Part shown: positions 23,919 through 30,751 of the stretch, piece by piece | How the letters are laid out: every line of letters starts with the position of its first letter | Position numbering within the stretch: the stretch's first letter is position 1 | From: an uncultured Collinsella sp. | GTDB lineage: Bacteria; Actinomycetota; Coriobacteriia; Coriobacteriales; Coriobacteriaceae | Direction of reading: 5' to 3' | Assembly (NCBI GenBank): GCA_900757705.1 | Contig: CAAEOW010000140.1 | Coordinates: forward strand, 1 to 42,165 | Length of the DNA: 42,165 nucleotides | Program-made: the position numbers and the translations under genes | The notes under the pieces: model-generated | Database searches by the model: none | The model's input: the letters and a program-made list of their open reading frames with translations, nothing else | What the model was told of the DNA's origin: nothing

Positions 23919-24761
23919 CTATTCGCCGCGGGGATGGGCTTGAGCCACAGCCCGCTTAAGCCGATCGGGTGTGAGATGCGTGTAGATCTGCGTCGTGGAC
24001 AGGCTCGCATGACCTAGCAGCTCTTGAACCGAGCGCAGGTCCGCGCCGCCCTCGAGCAAGTCGGTCGCAAAGGTATGGCGCATCGCATGCGGGGCGATGT
24101 CGGCCGGAATGCCGGCGAGCGTCGCCAGCATATGAAACCGCCGCCTGAGCATGGCGGCACTCATGCGATTACCGCGCGCCGATATAAGCAGCGGATGCGG
24201 CCCGGTAGCGGGGTCACGACGCTTTGCCTGAGCGAGCAACTCCGGCCTCCCCTCCTCAATATAGAGACGCGTCGCCTCGAGCGCACGACGATACAGAGGG
24301 ACGATACGTTCTTTGCTCCCCTTGCCCCACAGGCGCAGCGTGCGTTCGGACCACGCAATGGACTCCACATTGAGTGCTGCGAGCTCAGAGATACGGGCGC
24401 CTGAGGCATAGAGCAGCTCGAGCATCGCCGCATCGCGCAGTCCCGCGGGTGTTGAGGTATCAGGCGTCTTGAGCAGCGCCTCGACCTGCTTGGTCGTAAG
24501 GACGCCCGGCAGGTCACGCGGCAGCTTGGGCGATGCGATCGCCGAGACTGCATCGCCCTCCACGACCCCCTCGGCAGCCATCCATCGATAGAGCGATCGG
24601 ATAGCCGACAGATGCGCCGCAAGCGTTCGGGGAGCCACCTGCTCACGCGAAAGCTCGGCAAGATAGCGACGAATGGTGCGCACGTCGGCAGCGAAAGCAT
24701 CAATATCCTCGCGCTCGCACCAGGCAGCAAAGCGCTCCAGCCTCGAGCCATAGGCCGTCAC
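23919..24761 (-). CDS. xerC: Tyrosine recombinase XerC/XerD family
   Basis: Resolves chromosome dimers at dif with its partner. All catalytic residues are visible: R in GARISEL, K in GKGSKER, HxxR in HAMRHTFAT, H in LGHASLS and Y in QIYTHL. The listed start is GTG 24761 (280 residues), the first standard start codon. However, the frame stays open upstream and encodes FIAYIARVEGLSPNTV, a conserved Xer N-terminal segment, with GGAGG nine bases before an ATA at 24839. The true protein is therefore probably about 306 residues and starts at a non-standard codon. Position next to trmFO and dprA favours XerC (CodV-like). Confidence 0.88.
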   Translation of the reverse strand: MTAYGSRLERFAAWCEREDIDAFAADVRTIRRYLAELSREQVAPRTLAAHLSAIRSLYRWMAAEGVVEGDAVSAIASPKLPRDLPGVLTTKQVEALLKTPDTSTPAGLRDAAMLELLYASGARISELAALNVESIAWSERTLRLWGKGSKERIVPLYRRALEATRLYIEEGRPELLAQAKRRDPATGPHPLLISARGNRMSAAMLRRRFHMLATLAGIPADIAPHAMRHTFATDLLEGGADLRSVQELLGHASLSTTQIYTHLTPDRLKRAVAQAHPRGE

Positions 24762-24835
24762 CGTATTGGGAGAAAGCCCCTCGACACGTGCGATATAGGC
24801 GATAAACGAGTCGACGGTGTCGTACAGGTCAAAGG

Positions 24836-26173
24836 CTATGACCGGTCGCCTCCAAACAGATCGGGGCGAGTGGCCAGATAGGCATCAAGGGCCTCGAGCG
24901 CACGGTCCGCATAGGCCTGGTAGCGGTCGCGCTTGCTGCGGCGCTTACCATCCTCGAGTGGCGGCACCAGGCCAAAGTTGACATGCATGGGCTGGTAGCC
25001 CACGGTGGCAGGATCGGTCGCATAGCCCACGAGCGCGCCCAGGGCGCCCACGCGGGGCAACTCGACGCCCGCGGCGCCGATAGCCTCGGCATAGGTGTTG
25101 AGCGCCGCGAGCAGACCGGTCGCCACGGCTTCCATGTACCCCTCGGTGCCGGTGATCTGACCGGCCAGGCGCACGCCGGTACCAGGCACGGCAAAGGTGC
25201 CATCGAGCACGTGCGGGGCGTCGACAAAGGTATTGCGGTGCATGACACCGTAGCGGAAGAACTCAGCGTTCTCCAGACCCGGCACCATATGGAAGACGCG
25301 CTTCTGCTCGCCAAAGGTCAGGTTGGTCTGGAAGCCCACCAGGTTATAGGCGGTCTTCTCCTTGTTCTCGGCACGCAGCTGAATCGCCGCCCAAGGGCGA
25401 CGTCCGGTACGCGGGTCGGTGAGGCCGACGGGCTTCATGGCGCCAAAGCGAATGGCGTCCTTGCCGGTGCGCGCAACTTCCTCGGCAGGTTGGCAGGCCT
25501 GAAACAGATCGCCGCCCTCAAAGTCTTTGAGCACCACGCGGTCGGCCGTGGTAAGTGCCTCGATAAAGGCCTCGTACTCCTCCTTGTTGAGCGGAGCGTT
25601 GAGATAGTCGCCGCTCCCCTGCTCCTCGTAGCGCGACTGCGAAAACAGCACGTCCATATCGAGCGTGGAGGCATCGACGATCGGCGCCGCGGCATCGAAG
25701 AACGCAAGGGCGTCGCCACCGACGAGCTTCATGACCTCTTCGCTCAGCGCCGGTGAACACAGCGGGCCCGCGGCAATGACCACGTGGCCCTCGGGAATCT
25801 GCGTGACCTCGCCGTGCACGACCTCGATATTGGGACGGGCGGCAACCTCGGCCTCGACAAGCTCGGAAAACTTGACGCGGTCGACCGCCAAGGCGCCACC
25901 GGCGGGAACAGCCGCGCGATGGGCGCAATCGAGCAGGACTGAACCCATGCGCTCAAGCTCGGCCTTTAACAAGCCCGCCGCAGAGTCCGGACGGGTCGAT
26001 TTAAACGAATTGGAACAGACGAGCTCTGCCAGGTGATCGGTATGGTGGGCCGGGGAGCTCACCTGGGGGCGCATCTCGCGCAGCTTTACGGCAAACCCGC
26101 GGTCTGCCAGCTGAATCGCGCACTCCGAACCCGCCAGACCGCCACCGATAACCGTCACCTGATCGAACTGCAT
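24836..26173 (-). CDS. trmFO: Methylenetetrahydrofolate-tRNA-(uracil-5-)-methyltransferase TrmFO
   Basis: Folate- and FAD-dependent enzyme making ribothymidine at position 54 of tRNAs. The 445-residue protein has the FAD-binding VTVIGGGLAGSECA at the N-terminus, LAELVCSNSFKS, FDAAAPIVD, LYFSQSRYEE-like DVLFSQSRYEEQGSGDYLN, and VGFQTNLTFGEQKRVF with ENAEFFRYGVMHRN. ATG 26173 is chosen over TTG 26179 because AAAGGTG is seven bases upstream. It lies 14 bases after dprA. Its product is typical of Firmicutes and some Actinobacteria lacking TrmA. Confidence 0.96.
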   Translation of the reverse strand: MQFDQVTVIGGGLAGSECAIQLADRGFAVKLREMRPQVSSPAHHTDHLAELVCSNSFKSTRPDSAAGLLKAELERMGSVLLDCAHRAAVPAGGALAVDRVKFSELVEAEVAARPNIEVVHGEVTQIPEGHVVIAAGPLCSPALSEEVMKLVGGDALAFFDAAAPIVDASTLDMDVLFSQSRYEEQGSGDYLNAPLNKEEYEAFIEALTTADRVVLKDFEGGDLFQACQPAEEVARTGKDAIRFGAMKPVGLTDPRTGRRPWAAIQLRAENKEKTAYNLVGFQTNLTFGEQKRVFHMVPGLENAEFFRYGVMHRNTFVDAPHVLDGTFAVPGTGVRLAGQITGTEGYMEAVATGLLAALNTYAEAIGAAGVELPRVGALGALVGYATDPATVGYQPMHVNFGLVPPLEDGKRRSKRDRYQAYADRALEALDAYLATRPDLFGGDRS

Positions 26174-26187
26174 CTGCAAACACCTTT

Positions 26188-27123
26188 CTAATTGACACGT
26201 TTTCCATTGTGACCGAAGGGCGTCTGGGCGTGAAGGGCAAACTTGGAGGGCGCATACCTTCCATCCATCATGCGCTCGATAAGGCCCTCGAGTTCAAGCG
26301 AACCCAAGAGTTTGAGTACGCCGACAGCATCGAGCGAGACGAGCGCCGCGATGTCGTCGACCTTGAGCGGAGAGGCGATGAGCGCATGCATCACGGTCTG
26401 CTGTGTTTGATCCAGGTCGGCAATGCCGGGAGCATCGGGGCGCGAGTAGCGCAGAGTGCCGTAGATGCGTGAGATAGCCATCTCGATAGATTCCTCGTCG
26501 ATGATGCAGCAGGCACCGTTCGCAATGAGGTAATTCGTGCCACGCGACTCGGGCGATAGGATCGACCCCGGCACAGCGAGAAGTTCTCGCCCCAAATCCA
26601 TAGCAGCCTCGGCTGTAGAAAACGTCCCGGAAGGCATACCCGCCTCGGATACAAAGAGGGCTTGCGACAGGGCCGCGATCACGCGATTGCGGCGCGGAAA
26701 GGCAAACTTGCGCGGACCCATGCCCCACGGGGAGATCGACACGACCGCGCCACCCGTATCGAGCGTGCGCGTAATAAGCCCCGCGCTCGAGCGCGGATAG
26801 ACCACGTCGGCGCCCGTCCCCAGCACCACGACGTGTTTGCCGCCAGCGTTGACCGCAGCCCAACCCGAGGCCTGGTCACAACCGACCGCGCCGCCCGAGA
26901 CTACCGTCACGCCCGCCTCGACCGCCACCTTTGCCGCAAGCTCTGCCACGGCAAGACCATACGGCGAGGCCTTGCGCGCGCCGATGATGGAGAGCGCGGG
27001 CGTCGAAAGCACCTCGGGGTTGCCGCGCACATAGAGCGTCTGGGGTACATCAGAAAGCTCCAAAACGGTCTCGGGATACAACGCATCACCTGGATGCAGC
27101 TCGTAGGTCCCCTCGGCCATCAT
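26188..27123 (-). CDS. dprA: DNA processing protein DprA (Smf)
   Basis: Binds incoming single-stranded DNA and loads RecA in natural transformation. The 311-residue protein has the Rossmann-like core: LSIIGARKASPYG, VVSGGAVGCDQASGWAAV, VVVLGTGADVVYP, FPRRNRVIAALSQALFVSEAG and a C-terminal winged-helix-like tail (LIASPLKVDDIAALV). ATG 27123 has GGAGG five bases upstream and overlaps the comM stop by four bases (ATGA). The run comM-dprA indicates a competence or DNA uptake context, although no uptake pilus genes are in the window. Confidence 0.94.
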   Translation of the reverse strand: MMAEGTYELHPGDALYPETVLELSDVPQTLYVRGNPEVLSTPALSIIGARKASPYGLAVAELAAKVAVEAGVTVVSGGAVGCDQASGWAAVNAGGKHVVVLGTGADVVYPRSSAGLITRTLDTGGAVVSISPWGMGPRKFAFPRRNRVIAALSQALFVSEAGMPSGTFSTAEAAMDLGRELLAVPGSILSPESRGTNYLIANGACCIIDEESIEMAISRIYGTLRYSRPDAPGIADLDQTQQTVMHALIASPLKVDDIAALVSLDAVGVLKLLGSLELEGLIERMMDGRYAPSKFALHAQTPFGHNGKRVN

Positions 27124-28643
27124 TGGTCCCTCCTTCCCTGGTACATCGCTGCCTCGAGCACGTGGTCCTGCGTCACTTGCTCGCTCTCGGCGACGTCGGC
27201 GATTGTACGCGCGATACGCACCAGTCGCACGATGCCGCGACCCGTGAGATGTGTGCGCTTCGACAGGCCGAGCACACACTTCTCTGCCGCATCATCGAGC
27301 TCAAAGGTCGAAACGACGCCGTCAATGGACCGCGTCTCGTCATCCTCGACCTCGGCATCCGCATCGTCCATACGGGATTCGCGCCAAGCGCGAAAAGCGC
27401 GACCGCGCACAACGTAGTCACGTAACTCGGCAGACGACATACCCTCCGCACCCTCGATAATCACTTGGGGGTCGGGACGGGTCACATCGATCATCATGTC
27501 GATACGGTCGGCCAAAGGACCGCACAGTTTAGACCGATAGCGCTCGACCATCGCCGCCGAGCAGCGACACGGCACCTCGCGATCGCCCAAAAAGCCGCAG
27601 GGGCAAGGGTTACTCGCAGCCAGCAGCTGAAAGCGCGACGGGAAGGTAAAGGCCCCGTCGACGCGCACGATCCTCACATAGCCGCGTTCGATGGGCTGAC
27701 GCAGCGTCTGCAGCACACCCGTGGGAAACTCGGCAAGCTCGTCCAAAAAGAGCACGCCGCCATGAGCAAGGCTGATCTCACCCGGGTGCACCGGGCGCCC
27801 GCCGCCGATAAGGCCTGCGGTCGAAATACTGTGGTGGGGACTGCGGAAGGGCCGGTGCCCCGCCAACAAGCCATCGATGTTCTCACCCAAGACCGAATGG
27901 ATGCACAGCGCCTCCTGTTGATCCTCAACGGAAAGCTCGGGCAAAATACCCGTCATACGACGCGCGAGCATCGTCTTGCCCGATCCCGGGGACCCGATCA
28001 TAAGCAAACCGAGCTCACCCGCTGCCGCCAGTGCCATGCCGCGCTTGGCGACCTCCTGCCCCAGTACGTCGGCATAGTCGAGTTCGGGCTCAAAGGTCGC
28101 CTCGAGCACTTCAGAATCCAAGTAGTGCCGCGCGGCATCGCCCATGCCATGGGCAAGCTGAGACAAATGATCGATAAATCCGCAATCCACGCCCGCAAGC
28201 GGCACATGCTGATCGGACCTGCCGGCGATAAAGGACAGCCCCATATCACGCGCCAATAACTGAAACGCCACCTCGCCCTTGACGGGAAGCACCGTACCGT
28301 CCAAGCCGAGCTCGCCGGCGATAAGGCAGCGATCGAGGTTGTCACGGGGAATCTGCCCATCGGCCGCCAGAACCGCGATGGCGATGGGCAGATCAAAGCC
28401 GCTACCGGTCTTGCGAATATCGCCGGGCGCTAGGTTGACCGTAATGCCCGAGCGTGGGATCTCGAACCCGGCGGAGCGCATCGCGCAGCGAATACGACCG
28501 CGTGACTCCATCACCTCCATACTCGGAATGCCGAGCATTTGGATGCCCGGAACACCACCGGCAAGCGAGACCTCGACCGTGACGTGAATCGCCTCGACGC
28601 CACGGATGCAGGCCGCGTGAACGGCAAACGTCTCGAACGCCAT
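27120..28643 (-). CDS. comM: YifB/ComM family Mg chelatase-like AAA+ ATPase
   Basis: Hexameric AAA+ protein; ComM of Vibrio is a branch-migration helicase for recombination during transformation. The 507-residue product has the N-terminal domain (VEVSLAGGVPGIQMLGIPS, GITVNLAPGDIRKTGSGFDLPIA), Walker A GSPGSGKT at residues 217-224, the PFRSPHHSIS motif, Walker B GVLFLDELAEF, CPCGFLGD and a C-terminal lid with SKRTHLTGRG. ATG 28643 shares a base with the yraN stop (TGATG), and the longer frame beyond it is non-homologous. Confidence 0.95.
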   Translation of the reverse strand: MAFETFAVHAACIRGVEAIHVTVEVSLAGGVPGIQMLGIPSMEVMESRGRIRCAMRSAGFEIPRSGITVNLAPGDIRKTGSGFDLPIAIAVLAADGQIPRDNLDRCLIAGELGLDGTVLPVKGEVAFQLLARDMGLSFIAGRSDQHVPLAGVDCGFIDHLSQLAHGMGDAARHYLDSEVLEATFEPELDYADVLGQEVAKRGMALAAAGELGLLMIGSPGSGKTMLARRMTGILPELSVEDQQEALCIHSVLGENIDGLLAGHRPFRSPHHSISTAGLIGGGRPVHPGEISLAHGGVLFLDELAEFPTGVLQTLRQPIERGYVRIVRVDGAFTFPSRFQLLAASNPCPCGFLGDREVPCRCSAAMVERYRSKLCGPLADRIDMMIDVTRPDPQVIIEGAEGMSSAELRDYVVRGRAFRAWRESRMDDADAEVEDDETRSIDGVVSTFELDDAAEKCVLGLSKRTHLTGRGIVRLVRIARTIADVAESEQVTQDHVLEAAMYQGRRDQ

Positions 28644-29128
28644 CACGACACCTGCCAATCGAACGCGTTGTACTGATGCTCGATCTCGGCGATATGCCCG
28701 CCGCGAATGGTGACACCCACGGCATCGAAGCGAATCGCCTTGAGCGGATAATGCTCCATAAGATAGCAGCTTGCGATGCGGCGGTAGCGGCGTTGCTTTT
28801 GAGCGTCCACGGCCTCCTCGGGAAAGACCCGCGTGTTGCAATCCAGTGCGACGCGTCTGGTCTTGACCTCGGCCATCACCACGACATCGTCGAGCTCATC
28901 GAGCAGCACCAGATCGGCCTCGCCCTCGGTGCAACGATAACCCTGCTCCAGCAAGGTGTAGCCGCGTTCGTTAAAGTAGTCGATGGTGATCAGCTCGCCC
29001 AGCATACCCAGCTCGCGGGGACTGAGCCCCTTGATAAACTCGGGCGTCATCGCCCCGCAGTCGAGCTCGCCGTTTTCCCAACGCTCCTTGAGCTGCTGCG
29101 TCTTGCTCTTTTTGCTTGCGGCACTCAT
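28643..29128 (-). CDS. yraN: YraN family protein (UPF0102), endonuclease-like fold
   Basis: Small protein with an archaeal Holliday-junction-resolvase-like nuclease fold; the cellular role is not established. The 161-residue product has an N-terminal charged extension of about 38 residues, then LGMLGELITIDYFNERGY (E45), GEADLV (D72) and AEVKTR (E87, K89), matching the E-D-ExK nuclease triad. ATG 29128 has AAAGGAG six bases upstream. It heads the yraN-comM-dprA-trmFO-xerC operon, a common rnhB-yraN-comM-dprA neighbourhood. No convincing promoter was found in 29129-29226. Confidence 0.9.
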   Translation of the reverse strand: MSAASKKSKTQQLKERWENGELDCGAMTPEFIKGLSPRELGMLGELITIDYFNERGYTLLEQGYRCTEGEADLVLLDELDDVVVMAEVKTRRVALDCNTRVFPEEAVDAQKQRRYRRIASCYLMEHYPLKAIRFDAVGVTIRGGHIAEIEHQYNAFDWQVS

Positions 29129-29226
29129 GGGGTCTCCTTTCCCGCACACTGCATTGCCCCGATGATGAGGGCACCTTTCATGCGGGTAAGTACCGGAAGC
29201 AAACCAAAAGCTGACCAAATGCCATC

Positions 29227-29268
29227 AAAAAACGGGCCGTACGCAGCAATGCTGTTGCATACGGCCCG
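29227..29268 (-). terminator. Intrinsic terminator after rnhB
   Basis: CGGGCCGTA and TACGGCCCG (29268-29260 and 29241-29233) form a 9-bp stem with an 18-base loop that can hold a further CAGC/GCTG helix, followed by six T residues on the minus strand. Confidence 0.85.
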
Positions 29269-29317
29269 CTACCAGCAGGTTTATAGAACCTTTAAGGTCC
29301 CTATCTCCACAATTGGC

Positions 29318-30106
29318 CTAGAAAAGGCGCTCAGTCTGCAGAAAGTTTCCGCAAAAGCTCACGCGGTGCAGCGGACAAAGTCCATGTTTGCGAATGGCCT
29401 CGATATGCTCGGGGCTCGCATAGCCCTTCGACTCGGCCAGATGGTACTCGGGGTATTCGGCGTCGTACTCGACCATCATCTCGTCACGCGTGACCTTGGC
29501 CATGATGGACGCCGCGGCGATGCAGGCGATCTTGGCATCGCCCTTCACCACATCGCGCTCGTTAGGAACGGCGCCCAAGGGGTTGCCATCCATGAGGACG
29601 CAGTCGGGTTCAAGTCCCGTATCGGCCACGGCGCCCGCAACGGCGGTACGGATAGCACGGGCCATGCCCATCTCATCGATATCCTTAGGCGCGATATGGC
29701 AAAAACCAATTGCCGTCGCCACCTCGGCAATCTTCACTGAGAGCAACTCGCGGCGCGCCGGCGTGAGCTTTTTGGAATCGTTGATGCCCCAGACGCGCGG
29801 CTCCATAGGAAGGCAGACGGCGCATACCGTCAAAGGACCGGCCACCGATCCGCGACCCACCTCGTCGACACCAACGACTACCCCATCGCCGCCAAGCTCA
29901 TGCATAAGCTCGTACATGTCATTGACGCGCTCGCGCTCGGCAACCTCTTTGGAATGGCGTTTGAGGGCGCGTTCACAAGCCTTGATCACCTGCTGGCGCG
30001 GGTCCTCGCGATAATGCTCCACGAGGGCGGGGATCTCCTCAAACGTAGCGCTCGCCAACTCACCGGCAACCTGCGATGCCGAAACCGAGCTCGTCATATT
30101 GGCCAT
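29318..30106 (-). CDS. rnhB: Ribonuclease HII
   Basis: Cleaves RNA in RNA-DNA hybrids and starts removal of misincorporated ribonucleotides. The 262-residue protein has the catalytic VGVDEVGRGSVAGPL (D81, E82), INDSKKLTPARRELL, VLMDGN and KVTRDEMM, then GYASPEHIEAIRKHGLCPLHR at the C-terminus. An N-terminal extension of about 75 helical residues precedes the catalytic domain, as in the longer actinobacterial or Firmicutes form. ATG 30106 follows AAGGAGGG by six bases. Confidence 0.95.
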   Translation of the reverse strand: MANMTSSVSASQVAGELASATFEEIPALVEHYREDPRQQVIKACERALKRHSKEVAERERVNDMYELMHELGGDGVVVGVDEVGRGSVAGPLTVCAVCLPMEPRVWGINDSKKLTPARRELLSVKIAEVATAIGFCHIAPKDIDEMGMARAIRTAVAGAVADTGLEPDCVLMDGNPLGAVPNERDVVKGDAKIACIAAASIMAKVTRDEMMVEYDAEYPEYHLAESKGYASPEHIEAIRKHGLCPLHRVSFCGNFLQTERLF

Positions 30107-30135
30107 ACCAGGCCCTCCTTGCATGCAAATCAGAT

Positions 30136-30165
30136 AAAAAGAAGGGCCACCCGAAGGTGACCCTT
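30136..30165 (-). terminator. Intrinsic terminator after rplS
   Basis: AAGGGTCACC and GGTGGCCCTT (30165-30156 and 30151-30142) form a 10-bp stem with one G-U pair and a stable TTCG tetraloop, followed by CTTTTTATC on the minus strand. It lies between rplS and rnhB, so rnhB may depend on read-through. Confidence 0.88.
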
Positions 30166-30199
30166 GTGTCCAAACGAGTGGACAGACGCTGCGATCTTC

Positions 30200-30541
30200 T
30201 TAGCGCTTCTCGGGGATGCGAGCAGCCTTGCCCACCTTGTCGCGGAGGTAGTACAGCTTGGCGCGACGGACGCGACCATGACGAACGACCTCGAGCTTGG
30301 CGATCTTGGGGCTGTGAAGCGGGAAGGTACGCTCAACACCGACACCGAAGGACATCTTGCGGACGGTGAAGGTCTCGCGGGCACCGGCGCCGGCCATGCG
30401 GATGACGTCGCCCTGGAAGACCTGGATGCGCTCGCGGTCGCCTTCCTTAATGCGGTAGTGAACCTTGACGTTGTCGGCCACGCGAACCTGAGGAATGTCC
30501 TCGCGGATCTGCTGACGCTCGATTGCGCGGATGTAATCCAT
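30200..30541 (-). CDS. rplS: 50S ribosomal protein L19
   Basis: Protein at the 30S-50S interface. The 113-residue product has [46 protein letters not shown] and [22 protein letters not shown], all L19 hallmarks. ATG 30541 is chosen over TTG 30547 because AAGGA lies seven bases before it. Unlike in many bacteria, rplS is not next to trmD here (trmD lies about 8 kb away). Confidence 0.97.
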   Translation of the reverse strand: MDYIRAIERQQIREDIPQVRVADNVKVHYRIKEGDRERIQVFQGDVIRMAGAGARETFTVRKMSFGVGVERTFPLHSPKIAKLEVVRHGRVRRAKLYYLRDKVGKAARIPEKR

Positions 30542-30565
30542 GTGCAATTCCTTACTCTTCTAGAG

Positions 30566-30589
30566 GTGCCGTACCACCCTGGCCGGCAC
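30566..30589 (-). promoter_or_regulatory. rplS: Hairpin in the rplS leader
   Basis: GTGCCG and CGGCAC (30589-30584 and 30571-30566) form a perfect 6-bp stem around GCCAGGGTGGTA, 25 bases before the start codon. It may be an L19 autoregulatory element; this is inference from position only. Confidence 0.35.
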
Positions 30590-30610
30590 GTAGTTGAACA
30601 AACGTATTCG

Positions 30611-30638
30611 AGTATACACGCGCGGGTTTCTGCTGCAA
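30611..30638 (-). promoter_or_regulatory. rplS: rplS promoter
   Basis: On the minus strand TTGCAG (30638-30633) is separated by 16 bases from TATACT (30616-30611). Transcription would begin near 30604, about 63 bases before the ATG. Confidence 0.6.
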
Positions 30639-30683
30639 GAACAATTTTTTACGCAGACAAAAAGACTAAACCCGCACATGATA

Positions 30684-30713
30684 ACCGCCCGCCTCACGAA
30701 TGAGACGGGCGGT
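30684..30713 (-). terminator. Hairpin after ppdK, probable terminator
   Basis: ACCGCCCG and CGGGCGGT (30713-30706 and 30691-30684) form an 8-bp GC-rich stem, with an inner CTCA/TGAG helix. On the minus strand it is followed by TATCATGTG rather than a T-run, so termination may be incomplete or factor-assisted. Confidence 0.5.
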
Positions 30714-30751
30714 ATGAAGGGGCGCTACGCTAGGCGTCGATGCGCAGGGGG

